Of a stretch of 64,000 nucleotides of DNA, positions 52,836 through 63,245 are shown one piece after another; position 1 is the stretch's first letter; every line of letters starts with the position of its first letter. A program made the translations under genes and the position numbers. The notes beneath the pieces are model-generated. The model did no database searches, was not told the DNA's origin, and saw only the letters and a program-made list of their open reading frames with translations. This DNA comes from Pseudoips prasinana. Lineage: Eukaryota > Arthropoda > Insecta > Lepidoptera > Nolidae. The stretch lies in assembly GCA_951640165.1 (NCBI GenBank), contig OX621256.1, forward strand, positions 4,402,001 through 4,466,000, read 5' to 3'.

Positions 52836-52943
52836 ACCACCATAGGTGAGTTTGATTCGTCCACCATAGGTGGGTTTGATACCAACTAGGCTACGGTGAC
52901 CACCATAGGTGGGTTTGATTCATCCACCATAGGTGGGTTTGAT
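52818..52943. repeat. 63-bp tandem duplication with inner 24-bp repeat
   Basis: ACCAACTAGGCTACGGT...ACCACCATAGG begins at 52818 and again at 52881. Inside each copy, CCACCATAGGTGGGTTTGAT occurs twice 24 bp apart (52837, 52861, 52900, 52924). The block includes the 5' end of the SINE-B. Confidence 0.85.
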
Positions 52944-53118
52944 TACACCCAGACTCAGGACCAACACAAATATCTGTCCTGGATGGGAATCAACCAACAA
53001 CCCACGACCTGCGGCGTGGAAGGCAATTTTTACCAACCACGCCGACCGGTGCGTCTAATATATATAGATATTTTTTTTATTATATCATAATACGAAACCA
53101 AATTTACTAAAACATCTA
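52923..53118 (-). mobile_element. Second copy of the 50207-50345 SINE-A segment
   Basis: Almost identical to 50207-50345 including the CAACCAACAACCC variant and the flank GTCTAATATATA. After that, ATTATATCATAATACGAAAC, then CAAATTTACTAAAACATCT matches 50735-50788. The two intervals are joined directly here, so it is a local duplication with a deletion. Confidence 0.65.
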
Positions 53119-53149
53119 TCACACACAAATATCTGTCCTTGTGTGGGAA

Positions 53150-53375
53150 CACAGGACAGATATTTGTGTGCATGAACATATCTGTTTGTCCGGTTTGTTT
53201 TACAAAAGAAAAGTAGTTTATCAGTTAACTGGTTTCTTCAAATATGCCCCAGAATATTATCGTTATTGTTATAGTTGTTCTGAGTCTGGATGTACTTTGT
53301 GTCCTTCAATTATATATTTGTAAAGTAGCCCGCGACATAGGGAATAATTAGCATAGTGCGGGCGCTGTCTTTTAA
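53150..53375 (+). mobile_element. SINE-A and SINE-F scraps
   Basis: GTGTGCATGAACATATCTGT (SINE-A). At 53290-53375, CTTTGTGTCCTTCAATTATA, TTTGTAAAGTAGCCCGCGAC, ATAGTGCGGGCGCTGTC is sense SINE-F 3' part. Confidence 0.5.
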
Positions 53376-53398
53376 AAAAATACTTTGACTCGAATGTG

Positions 53399-53533
53399 CA
53401 GACGCCAGCACATCAAGCTTCCGCAATCTGTCAAATTTCTCCTATTGAAAGTGAACCTTATACTTACGCGATGAAGTTGAAAATCTATAAAAGAAATTTG
53501 ACAGATTGTTGTACCTTGAAATGCTGGCGTCTG
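53399..53533. mobile_element. 135-bp MITE (CAGACGCCAGC family), copy 3
   Basis: Same arms with more changes on the right (TGTTGTACCTTGAAATGCTG). The left flank is TG instead of TA, the right flank TA. The oldest of the four. Confidence 0.75.
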
Positions 53534-53534
53534 T

Positions 53535-53945
53535 ACAAGTGCAGATAATATCTTTTGCATATTCATAGAACAAGCAAGTAAATACCAGAGTCGTTAAGAA
53601 TTACAAATAGAAAAGTAAGTGCAGCCACTAAATCTGTTGTCTATATGACTTTGCAAATATTCGTAAATACCTGTAAAAGCTCGTCAAGCTATTTCCGAGT
53701 TTTAACTACTCATGTAGGCGGACTAAAGTTTGAGAAATAATTGTTTAAGTGTTTTGTAAACAAGAAAATGTTTGAATAGTTTAGTACTTAATTTGCATTT
53801 CCTTATTACCTACTTCTAAAGAAATAGGCATTTCACTGTGCCTAATAAGAAGAAAGGTAGTTTGTGTTAAACAAAATATTTTATCATCAAGGAGTTGTCT
53901 CCATTTGAATGTATTTGCCATAATCGCTACGCTTGTTATACGAGT
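53535..53945. other. AT-rich stretch, nothing recognised
   Basis: No supported feature. Confidence 0.35.
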
Positions 53946-54295
53946 TGTAAATAAATAAAAACTGCTTTTATTCACAATGACTTTTAAAAAGCGTTTATAG
54001 CCTCCTAGCCGAATTTCGGCCACGGCGGCCAGTCTAAATAGAGATTAGCTATCTGCGCGGGACATATTATAGTGCAGAAGTGTATGCGCAAACACAGGAG
54101 CACTTTCTATTCCATCACTCTCATGATCCGATAGGACGCTTAGCGACACGACCGGAAAGAGGTCAGGTACAGGACCGACGGCTTTACGTGCTCTCCGAGG
54201 CACGGGGGTATAATACCGCCAACTCCCAGACTTCGGGTTGATGCTGAGAAATTAATCTATTTATAAAAAACTCCGAAAATCGCTTTTTGCCCGGC
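53946..54295 (-). mobile_element. LINE-alpha scrap and SINE-E, antisense
   Basis: AACTGCTTTTATTCACAATG (LINE-alpha), then CCGAATTTCGGCCACGGCGG, CATCACTCTCATGATCCGAT, ACGACCGGAAAGAGGTCAGG, CGTGCTCTCCGAGGCACGGG, CAGACTTCGGGTTGATGCTG. It ends at CGCTTTTTGCCCGG, where a SINE-A head begins. Confidence 0.7.
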
Positions 54296-54530
54296 GTTGT
54301 TGGCAAATACTGGCTTTTCACGCCGGAGGTCGTGGGTTCGATTCCCACCCAGGACAGATATTTGTGTGCATGAACATGTCTGTTTGTCCTGAGTCTGGGT
54401 GTAATGATTTATATTATGTATATATTTACTAAAGAAAAGTATTATGTAGTATATCAGTTACCTGGTTTCCATAGCACAAGCTCTGCTTAGTTTGGGATCA
54501 GATGGCCGTGTGTAAATAATGTATATTTAT
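54296..54530 (+). mobile_element. SINE-A, near full length
   Basis: GCGTTGTTGGCAAATACTGG, GAGGTCGTGGGTTCGATTCC, GTGTGCATGAACATGTCTGT, core CTCTGCTTAGTTTGGGATCA. The tail lost the CCCAGGATATT end. Confidence 0.8.
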
Positions 54531-54589
54531 TATTGTTTGTCATGGGTGGGAATCGAACCCACGACCTGTGGTTTAGCAATAAGGGCCAT

Positions 54590-55095
54590 TAAGTATCCCA
54601 AGACTATATCTACCTTTTTCTATGAAATTAAGCAATAGGCAAAGACAGTAAGAGTTAATTTAACATCATGTCATAAGAATTTCATTATAATGCAATGCTG
54701 CATAGGTCAGATTAGAATCACTAAATATGTAATCTGTGAATGTAAATAAGATTGCCAATTAACTAACTGTCGTACTTGCTTACTATTTATTCAGTATATC
54801 TTATTATTGACCCATTTAAATATATAAAATCTCTGTATTTACTATACTGAAATAAATTAAAGTTACACAAAACACAATTTGTACGTGTATATTTTAATTT
54901 GAATATATTGGCAGTTTTAGTGTCGTTCGGTAAGCATTCAATTAATTAATTTGAATATATAATTGGATGATAAATTCATCAGCTTCTTGGCAACTAACAA
55001 ATTAAGGTTTAAGATTATTGTGATAATAATTTATAGTTAAGCCTCAGCTTATATTAAGACCAGTTTATCATTTATAAGTAGTCGTATGGATGTCC
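54590..55095. other. AT-rich stretch, nothing recognised
   Basis: No supported feature. Confidence 0.35.
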
Positions 55096-55099
55096 TATC

Positions 55100-55560
55100 C
55101 TGCCTTTGTCGAATTACGGTTATGATGGCTAGGTCACCTGTACAACGTATATTATAGTGTCTAAATGTGTGCGCAAGCGCAGGTGGACTCTATTCCCTAT
55201 TTCTCATGATCCGACAGGTGAAGAATCGAAGAAGCATTTTTAGAGGTGATGGATTTTTTTCTATCGAGCAAAAGTCATAAATTTGGGATTAATGATGATC
55301 TTTAGCATCTTTATCATCATCATCATGTCAGCCAAATGACGCCCACTGCTGGGCAAAGGCAAATATTTCCAAAATGGAGTTGTACCCATCATTTGAAGGG
55401 ATATGCCATACTAGACACGCTTGGCAGACGGTTTGGCACTATGGTCATAGTACATAGAGAAACTCTGCTGCCCGTTCTCTAGGAGAAATTCCCTCGGGAC
55501 GCCTGTTACGCCGCCTACGGGATAAGATGGGGTAGCGGCATTTGTACACGTCCATACAGA
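55100..55560 (-). mobile_element. SINE-E and LINE fragments, antisense
   Basis: 55110-55250 is diverged SINE-E (GAATTACGGTTATGATGGCT, TCATGATCCGACAGGTGAAG). 55310-55560 begins ATCATCATCATGTCAGCC and has GACGCCCACTGCTGGGCAAA, TAGACACGCTTGGCAGACGG and TCTGCTGCCCGTTCTCTAGG, the complement of the LINE-beta end. Confidence 0.55.
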
Positions 55561-55614
55561 CAAATAGCAACATTTGGTGTGTATCTATGTTTATTAACAA
55601 GATATACATATAAA

Positions 55615-55866
55615 TAAAATAAATAAAATAAAAAAGGTTTTTATTCACGTAGACTTTAAAAAAGCGCTTGTAAATAGTCAGAACATGTTTGTAGTAATAT
55701 AGTTGTATACATTAGATATTATTTCTAGTAACATAGATATTTAGGTACATCTTGTATGAAAACATTTATAAAATTTATTTTATTACAGAAATGATATTTA
55801 GCTAGCTCGTATCAAGTTATTGTCAAGAGATTATGTTTAATTATCTAGTTTAAGTCTAATATTTTT
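55615..55866 (-). mobile_element. LINE-alpha 3' end, antisense
   Basis: AAATAAAATAAAAAAGG tail side, TTCACGTAGACTTTAAAAAA, AGAACATGTTTGTAGTAATA; very similar to 68-340. Confidence 0.65.
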
Positions 55867-55867
55867 A

Positions 55868-56010
55868 TAGATAGATAGATCACACACACATAGATGACAC
55901 TCTATTGCACAAAATATAAAAACAGTTTACAGAAAAAGACTTCATATTTAAAATAATGTACAATTGCGGTCTTATCGTATAATAGCGATTTCTTCCAGAC
56001 AACCGAAGGA
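55868..56010 (-). mobile_element. LINE 3'UTR, antisense
   Basis: ATAGATAGATAGATCAC, AATTGCGGTCTTATCGTAT, CGATTTCTTCCAGACAACCG; same family as 25735. Confidence 0.55.
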
Positions 56011-56071
56011 TGGACTAGTATAAATTGATTTAAACTGTGACGATTTGTAAGTACACATTATGATATAGGTA

Positions 56072-56249
56072 CTAGCTGTGCCCACGGTTTTACCCGCATT
56101 AAACATTATAAATTATAGCTTATGTGTTAATCCAGAGTGTCAGCTAACTCTATACCAAATTTTATAAAAATTTCTCCAGCCGTTTAGACGTGAAGAAGTA
56201 ACAAACACTCACACATTCACAAACTTGCGCATTTATAATATTAGTAGGA
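56072..56249 (-). mobile_element. Helitron-like non-autonomous element (178 bp, complete)
   Basis: On the minus strand: A|TCCTACTAATATTATAAATG start, core GTTACTTCTTCACGTCTAAA, end GCGGGTAAAACCGTGGGC, then ACAGCTAG|T. Both A|T insertion-site bases are present. Confidence 0.72.
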
Positions 56250-56865
56250 TTCTGGAGACTAGGCGGTCTTGTCACTAACAACAAGTAGGTTTTTTATCGC
56301 AATTTTAGCATTTTAAGAAATGATGCGCAATCTGAGCCTTTTTTAAATTTAATGTTAATTACCCTTAAATATCGATAAAAAATGCTTTAGGGTGCGCCAT
56401 TTAGTTATAGCTTAAACTCTTATACAATAATTCACAAATAATAAAAATTGTGCAATATTGTCTTCAATCATTTATGATCCAAAACATTGGCGATAATTTG
56501 GCCACTGACCTATGTGAATGACCTGGGGGCACTTGTCCAATGCACTTGGTGTTTGACAGGCGGAAATTGACTTATGCACTTATATTATTGAAATATTTGA
56601 GAAAACTTGAACGGGAACAGTTTTGACTGTGAGTGATCGTTGATGCTTGGACTGATTTAAATCAGTGCGGGAATTTCTTCTGTTTGTAAAGCCCCATCAG
56701 CATCCTTATCTATATTGATTTATAGGTATGTAGGCCATATTGCAGTATTAAGATTACATGCAAGGTGCTAGAATTTGTTTTGTTAGAAGGTAAAAACTAC
56801 TGGGACTTTCTCGATATTTCCTCATTTTTTTTTTGGAAGTTGATGGGGTTGTCAGGTAACGCTCA
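56250..56865. other. AT-rich stretch, nothing recognised
   Basis: No supported feature. Confidence 0.35.
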
Positions 56866-56871
56866 TTTGAC

Positions 56872-57340
56872 GGGCCTGTTGGCGTGGTTGGAAAATGTTT
56901 GCTTTTCATGCCGGAGGTCGTGGGTTCGATTCCCACCCAGGACAGATATTTGTGTGCATGAACATGTCTATTTGTCCTGAGTCTGGGTGTAATTATCCAT
57001 ATAAGTATGTATTTATTGACGTAGCCTAGTTGGTAGTGCTCCTGCCTATGAAGCTGGTGGTCCTGGGTTCGAATCCCGGTAAGTGCAAATATTTGTGTGA
57101 TGAGCACGAATATTTGTTTCTGAGTCATGGATGTTTTCTATGTATTTAAGTATTTATCTATCTATATAAGTATGTATATCGTCGCCTGGTACCCATAGTA
57201 CAAGCTTTGCTTAGTTTGGGGCTAGGATGATCTGTGTGACACTGCCACTAGATATTATAATAATATTATTTACAAAAGAAAAGCAGTATATCAGTTATCT
57301 GGTTTCCATAATACAAGCTCTTGTTATCATTAGCAATCAT
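56872..57340 (+). mobile_element. SINE-A split by a SINE-B
   Basis: SINE-A head and body (GCGTGGTTGGAAAATGTTTG, GTCGTGGGTTCGATTCCCAC, CATATAAGTATGTATTTA) stop at 57015 and resume at 57268 (ATTTACAAAAGAAAAGCAGT, ATATCAGTTATCTGGTTTCC). The core after CAAGCTCT is lost. Confidence 0.8.
57016..57266 (+). mobile_element. SINE-B inserted in SINE-A, with TSD
   Basis: Full-length SINE-B (GTAGCCTAGTTGGTAGTGCT head, GGTTCGAATCCCGG B box, GATGATCTGTGTGACACTGC end). TATTTA at 57010-57015 is repeated at 57267-57272, a probable target-site duplication, though the ATT-rich tail makes its exact length ambiguous. Confidence 0.82.
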
Positions 57341-57344
57341 TTAC

Positions 57345-59040
57345 TAACCACGCCAAAGGCCCGTCACTGACGGCCAGTCAAAGTGTCTAAGATCTGTGTT
57401 TTGCAAGTCCGCATCTGTATTTTTAGCCATTGTTATAAAAATACAGATTGCATCATATGAATCACAATGATAATATATTATCAATCAAAATCAGGATGTC
57501 ACAACAAACGATTTTTGCGAGTCAACAACCTTTCAGTGACACAATACAGACTGCCCGCACAAAGATACTGTCACTTTACACACACACACATATTATATAC
57601 AAAGTAGAGGATGCTTCATTAATATTGTAAGAATAACCCGCAATTAAGATCAATTTTGAGCGTAGAAATCCTGTGAATCCAACACAGGGTGTCTGAGCTC
57701 AAAATTGATCGCTCAAATTTTGGATTGATTAACCATAACAATCATAAAAAAATATGGATTAAATGTTTAATTTTGTTCGAATCAGAAACATTTTGTTTTT
57801 ATATTAAAGCTTATAATATCACCTAGTTGCCCTTTTGCCATAAAAAAAAACAAACTATTAAATTTTACTTTCTGATTTTTAAGTCTAGATATTTTTTTTG
57901 TCAATATATATTTTTTTGTATTAATATTATAATGGTATTTACCTTAGGCATAAATGCGACGGAACTTATATTTGTATCTAATTGTGATGTACTGATTATT
58001 ATTATTATTTTGACCTACGTAAGTTTTGGATGGATGGTTTATAATTTTTTTATTTATCTTCTAAGATGTTTCCAAATGAGATTAGAAAATTCGTGGAATA
58101 TAAACAATTTTCCTCTTTGAAGTACTAGCTTAGATTAGACAAGATAACATTGTAAAACATCCTTACATTAAGCGGAACTGCGTGTGTCTACATTGCTTGT
58201 TAGCGAAACACTGTTTGGTGTTTCCAAGATAAATCAGCGCTGTACTAAATCACGGCAAAACACACTTTCTTTAGCAAACTTGTCCGCACCTAATATTTAA
58301 ACTTGAGCGTTACACATGTACGTATATAGAGGTGGGCACTCCGAATCAATTTATCGATGTATCGCTTCGTGGAAGTTGGGAATCGATAAACCATACTTCA
58401 CTTACAAATGAAGTAAGGAGTGGTTTATTGTGGAAATGAAATATGAAAGTACGGTACAGCATTATCTTGGTTTTGAGAATTTGCGAATGCGAATACTATT
58501 TATGGCATTGATTACTTTGAATTTCAAAATATTTACTTTGAGTTACATCTTATTATAGTCTATGTTGTGTTCTAAAATCTTAATGGCGTCTTTTGGCACA
58601 GGCATTCATAATAAAGAAGACGCCAATAACTTTATAGTATAAAATTTCTGTGTAATAATGCAATAAACATTTTTGGTATATACACTTTTTGTATATACTC
58701 TCATGCGCTTGATCGTAGTAGAAATTGATTACGCAAATCATAGACCATTTTAGTTATTGTCAGAATCAGATGTACAGTAATGTTAAACTTGTATGCTAGC
58801 CAGGCAGACAAATAAATAAATCCTACTACTATTTGCTTTTTACGGCGTGTCTTAAGTAATTAATACTTTTATCCCGTTGTAATACGAGGCATTCCGCGAC
58901 CGGTTGAATTATAATCTAGGAAATACCTCTGTTTACGTTGTCCATAGTTACTGTTAAACATTTTGCATTTTGACGTAGTGATCCGAGGATGACCAGTTAT
59001 TAAAATTAGTGATTATTTATGAACATCAGTTTGATGTTGT
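57345..59040. other. AT-rich stretch with one 14-bp inverted repeat
   Basis: GATCAATTTTGAGC near 57649 is answered by GCTCAAAATTGATC near 57699. 58310-58440 (GGTGGGCACTCCGAATC...) has a loose hairpin AAACCATACTTCACTTA/AGTAAGGAGTGGTTT. A 97-codon AT-rich ORF at 57827-58120 is not supported. Confidence 0.4.
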
Positions 59041-59042
59041 CC

Positions 59043-59440
59043 AATAATAATAATAATATCCTGGGACATTTTACACACACGGCCATCTGATCCCAAACTA
59101 AGCAAAGCTTGTACAGACGCCAGCACATCAAGCTACCCTATCTGTCAAATTTCCCCAATTGAAAGTGAACCTTATGCTTATATGATAAAGGTGAAAATCT
59201 ATAAAAGAAATTTGGCAGATTGGAGTAGCTGGATGTGCTGGCTTCTGTACAATGGAAATCAGATAATTGATATACTACATATTATACTACTTTTCTTTTG
59301 TAAATACATAATTATATAGATAATTACACCCAGACTCAGATAGACATCTTCATGCACACAAAAATCTGTCCTGGGTGGGAATCGAACCCACGACCTCCGG
59401 CGTGAAAAGCAAGCATTTGCCAACCATGCCAACAGGCCCG
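59043..59440 (-). mobile_element. SINE-A, antisense, split by a MITE
   Basis: ATATCCTGGGACATTTTACA, CTGATCCCAAACTAAGCAA, then the MITE, then AATGGAAATCAGATAATTG, GGGTGGGAATCGAACCCACG, CAACCATGCCAACAGGCCCG. It is complete apart from the insertion. Confidence 0.8.
59114..59247. mobile_element. 134-bp MITE (CAGACGCCAGC family), copy 4
   Basis: It splits the SINE sequence AGCTTGTA|CTATGG exactly at TA: left ...AGCTTGTA then CAGACGCC..., right ...CTTCTG then TACAATGG. This shows directly that the family duplicates a TA on insertion and that its ends are CAG...CTG. Confidence 0.88.
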
Positions 59441-59460
59441 TATATAGGATATAAGGTTTC

Positions 59461-59965
59461 CATAACCTTGCTTTTTAAAGGGGTCTGCCGAAGTAGTTGG
59501 GATAGTACACAGATGGCGCTGCTGCCCGATTGCCTGGTATAGCCCTTAGTCGCCTTTTACGACACCCACGGAATGGTATGGGTCTTCTCAGTTGGGGCGC
59601 ATTGGATCCGGTGGTAGCATTAAAGCGCGACCGTCGTTTTAAACACAAGGTCCGTTATAATAATAATACTGAATTCATACCTTAATATAGACAGAACCAT
59701 TCAGACAATATGTAGTAAAATTTAAATTTCAATACATAATATTAAAAACTTCAACTAAACATAATGTCCTTGACAAAAACTTAATACAAGCTAGCTAAAT
59801 GTCACTACCATTATAAAATAAATTGTATTTTAACATTCCGTGTACCTAAATATCTGTAATAACTAAGTAGAAATAATAACTGTATTACTACAAACATGTT
59901 CTGACTATTTACAAGCGCTTTTTTTAAGTCTACGTGAATAAAAACTTTTTTTATTTTTTATTTAT
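59461..59965. mobile_element. Antisense LINE-gamma joined to sense LINE-alpha 3' end
   Basis: 59461-59575: GGTCTGCCGAAGTAGTTGGG, GATTGCCTGGTATAGCCCTT, TACGACACCCACGG (LINE-gamma complement). 59580-59965: TCTTCTCAGTTGGGGCGCAT, TACTACAAACATGTTCTGAC, TACGTGAATAAAAAC and an A/T-rich tail (LINE-alpha, sense). Confidence 0.6.
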
Positions 59966-59969
59966 TTAT

Positions 59970-60490
59970 TCTATATCTGGGCCATAAACCACACGGCTGA
60001 TTTTATTTATATAAACTAATAAAACAAGTACTTAAATAGAACACAATAATATGAATAAGAACAAAATAATATCGATGAATGTATCAATAAATCGATTCAA
60101 AATCGATTTTAGATTTGTGCTAATAATTCGCATCCCTGTTAGTATAAATTGGTAGTGGAAGATAAATAAACTTATATTCGCTATCTGTTAGTATTTTGCT
60201 AGCATTTATCCTTTATATTGATAGAAATAAAGTCTATCTGGTTTATGTTATTGTTACACTTCAAGAGTTAATGATAACATTTTGTAAGCAAACTATTTTC
60301 ATCGAAGTTTGTTGTAGTTTATGATAAGGAGAAAAACATGTTAATTTTCATTATTTTAAAAAGTATGGTGTTATAAATTAGATATAGTAATGATATATGA
60401 TATATATTATATAAACGCCAAACTTCAGTTCCGGAAAATCTAGCCTAAGCCCTCCTACAATTATACATAACCGTCTACTAAAAGTCTAAA
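59970..60490. other. AT-rich stretch, nothing recognised
   Basis: No supported feature. Confidence 0.35.
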
Positions 60491-60494
60491 ACCG

Positions 60495-60620
60495 GGACCG
60501 GCATCCCGAAGCAAGGAGACGTTCAGAAATTCAACCACTTTGGAGGTCACCCATCTATGAATTGACCGCGAGCCTAGTTGCTTGACCTCACCGATCACTT
60601 ACAGGGCGGTTCAAACATCT
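60495..60620 (-). mobile_element. 5S-rRNA-like SINE head, antisense
   Basis: GGTCACCCATCTATGAATTG, ACCGCGAGCCTAGTTGCTTG, ACCTCACCGATCACTTAC: the complement of the 39740 head. Confidence 0.6.
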
Positions 60621-60679
60621 AGCTGTGAGCGCTTTAAGGGAAAACAATGAAAATCCTGTGGGATTCCATTCATCCTATT

Positions 60680-60835
60680 CCTTTGACATAAAAAACAGTA
60701 CAGAATTAATCCTTGTATAGCGGGAGTCTTTACAGACATGCAACTTATGGACACAAAGCATATTAACATTCAGAACAACAGTTTATGGGTCACTCAAATA
60801 GCTGTTCCGTGCAGGAACCGTACCCGTTATAATGA
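60680..60835 (-). mobile_element. SINE-F, antisense
   Basis: AATTAATCCTTGTATAGCGG, CAACTTATGGACACAAAGCA, TTTATGGGTCACTCAAATAG, CTGTTCCGTGCAGGAACCG. Confidence 0.55.
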
Positions 60836-60837
60836 TG

Positions 60838-61185
60838 TCCTCCTAGCCGCATTCCGGCCACGGCGGCCAGTCTCAATAGAGATTAGCCATCTGCGCGGAA
60901 CATATTATAGTGCACAAGTGTGTGCGAAAACACAGGAGCACTGTATATTCCATTACTCTCATGATGCAATGGGACGCCTAGCGACACGGCAAGAGGTTCA
61001 GGACCGAGGGCTTTAGGTGCCCTCCGACGCACAGGGGTATATAATACCGCCAACTTTCAGACTTCGGGCTGATGCTGAGAATTTTTTCTTTTTACAGAAA
61101 AGTCATAAAATCACTTTTTGGCCCGACCCGGGATTTGAACCCTTCCTTGGGGGTGAACACGCTACCGCTAGACCAACGAGGCAGT
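60838..61185 (-). mobile_element. SINE-E, nearly full length, antisense
   Basis: GTCCTCCTAGCCGCATTCCG, GCCACGGCGGCCAGTCTCAA, TCTCATGATGCAATGGGACG, CAGACTTCGGGCTGATGCTG, CCCGACCCGGGATTTGAACC, ACGCTACCGCTAGACCAACG, GGCAGTC. The tRNA-like head is the best preserved of this family. Confidence 0.75.
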
Positions 61186-61191
61186 CGAATA

Positions 61192-61210
61192 GGGGGGGGG
61201 GGGGGGGGGG
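61192..61210. repeat. G19 homopolymer
   Basis: Nineteen consecutive G at the 5' edge of the SINE-E head. It may be inflated or shortened by sequencing error. Confidence 0.85.
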
Positions 61211-62475
61211 ACTTAATAGCCAGGTCACAGAAAATTCACTCTACGAACTAGATACTAATAACTCGGCAGACCAACGGTCTAACTACTAAGCTATCTTGAC
61301 TCATTATAATACGACTTATCAACCAAGTCTATGCTTAATGTTAAATTAAAACCGACTTCAAAAACTCCGCACCTCATTTGTCACTAACTGTACAAAACGA
61401 GTTGTATTACAATATTACACGTAATTGTTGGTCGCATCGCGCTACAATTTGTCATGTCGCCTGTAAACTATAGCGTGCTGTCGCTGCGATGTAGGGTTGC
61501 CACCCAGAAGGTAGTATAATAATAATAATTATAAAATGATTTATTTGGATCCAACTTATTTACAACGTTTTTCAAACCCGCGAAACTGCGTAACAGTTTG
61601 CCGGCGGGAATAGCAATACAATTATAAAATACTTATAAATAACCACGACACCTCTGATATTGATCAAGTGTATAAGTTAAGCACACTCAGTTTGTTCAAA
61701 CTCATTGAGTAAGAATTTACGTAGCTTATGTTTTAAACATTGTTTACACATCTTATGCTTACTGTGGTCTTGTCAAAGCATGAGATTTTATTGAAGACTG
61801 TTGGCGTCAGATACTTATTGGTTCTTAAGCCATAATAGTTTTTAGTTGTAGTTTGAACATACATATGTTCTCGTACGTGTCTGGTGTTGTAGGCGTTCTG
61901 GATTCGTACTAATATTACACTTTGAATTGAAGCAGTCACAAATATTTCTATATCTAATATCAATATTGTTTGTACACTTATGCAAGAAACAAAATATTAG
62001 ACATAAAGAACGCAAAGTACAACGGGATTTTAATAGAATAACAATGCAAACAAGCAGACTTGTTAGCTAAAGTTTCATCTTGTCAGCCAAATTACATCCA
62101 CTTTGGACAAAAGCCTCCCCAAATGCCACTGTTGATCCTGGCTTACAGTAGTTGCAGTGGTGGGTAAGAGGGAGAGAATAACCCCGTTAATAAAAGCGTT
62201 CTCAAAGAGTGACGGTGTAAGGCGTAGCTATCGGTTTCTTCTTACTATTTGGAGAGGTGTTCTTAGTTAAACAAGATATTCCAGACTGAACATTAAATCA
62301 TTTATTGCCACCAATATATACACAAATCATAATTACAAACATAAGGTATTAAAATAATAAAAACTTTTTGCTCAGCCAATCAGAAGCAGCGCTGCTGTGT
62401 AAATACATAATCCCATATGTCCCCATAACGGGATATGTCATAATCACTATGCTTGACATACGGGTTGGTGATAGC
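61211..62475. other. Stretch with one LINE tail, otherwise nothing recognised
   Basis: 61510-61640 (AATGATTTATTTGGATCCAA, CGTTTTTCAAACCCGCGAAA, CAGTTTGCCGGCGGGAATAG) looks like an antisense LINE 3' end. The 61330-61500 part has no match. Confidence 0.35.
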
Positions 62476-62479
62476 AGTT

Positions 62480-62700
62480 TAATAGTCATAGTTCACAGAA
62501 AATCGCTGATGCCCGTTCTCTGGTAGAAACATATTTCCTATTGGGACCAATTCTACGCCCCCAACGGGATGTAATAGGGTCATGATATTCTTCGCCGTCA
62601 CTATACAGTCTTAGAAAGTTTAAAACCAAGGAAACAATGAATAAAAAACACACCCAGACTCATAAAAACCGTTTATGGGTCACACAAATAGCAGCGACTT
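62480..62700 (-). mobile_element. LINE-beta complement and SINE-F scrap
   Basis: TCATAGTTCACAGAAAATCG, CTGATGCCCGTTCTCTGGTA (LINE-beta, antisense). AACCGTTTATGGGTCACAC (SINE-F). Confidence 0.5.
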
Positions 62701-63056
62701 TAACTATTGCCCAGACATGCAGCCAAAAGAATTAGAAGTTAAACTATATACTGACTAGGTGTTTTAAACCACCCCTTTGAATTGTAGTATAAATTTCCAG
62801 GTTCCACATATAAGACAGTGTGATGGTGGCAACCCTAAGAATGTGGAACAATCAAAGTGGTATTTATGATGAGAAACAGAGTGCGATTATGCTTTGTTGA
62901 GGTGGACTCGTAAAATCTCGTAATTGAATAAGTGCATAACGTGTAGCGAGAAATATGCGTATAATTTGAAATACTTACATATGTATTTAGATAATATTAT
63001 ATATTTATAAGACTGACCTAAGAGGTCAGTGATTCTGAGAGTGCTAAGTCAAGAGA

Positions 63057-63174
63057 AATCGAAATGGAAATCGCTGGATGCGGATAGCGCAAGACCGGCA
63101 ATTGTGGAGATCTTTGGGGGAGGCCTTTGTCCAGCAGTGGACGTCTTTCGGCTGATATGATGATGATGATGATG
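63057..63174 (+). mobile_element. RTE LINE, 118-bp 5'-truncated insertion with 11-bp TSD
   Basis: AAGTCAAGAGA at 63046-63056 is repeated exactly at 63175-63185. Between them is the last part of the RTE ORF (GNRWMRIAQDRQLWRSLGEA, FVQQWTSFG-stop at 63153-63155) with a (TGA)n tail. The frame is intact. The pre-insertion site reads GTGCTAAGTCAAGAGATCGT, then AGCTTCGATCCCCACCC, a tRNA-like SINE head. Confidence 0.88.
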
Positions 63175-63245
63175 AAGTCAAGAGATCGTAGCTTCGATCC
63201 CCACCCAAGAAAAATGTTGTGTGACTGTATTATGTTCTGAAACAA

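Noticed and set aside
53372..53566. 64-codon minus ORF
   Set aside because: It lies over the 135-bp MITE and reads its inverted arms; not coding.
57827..58120. 97-codon hydrophobic ORF as a membrane protein gene
   Set aside because: It begins at a non-ATG codon in T-rich DNA; hydrophobicity is a by-product of T-rich codons, and there is no splice or promoter context.
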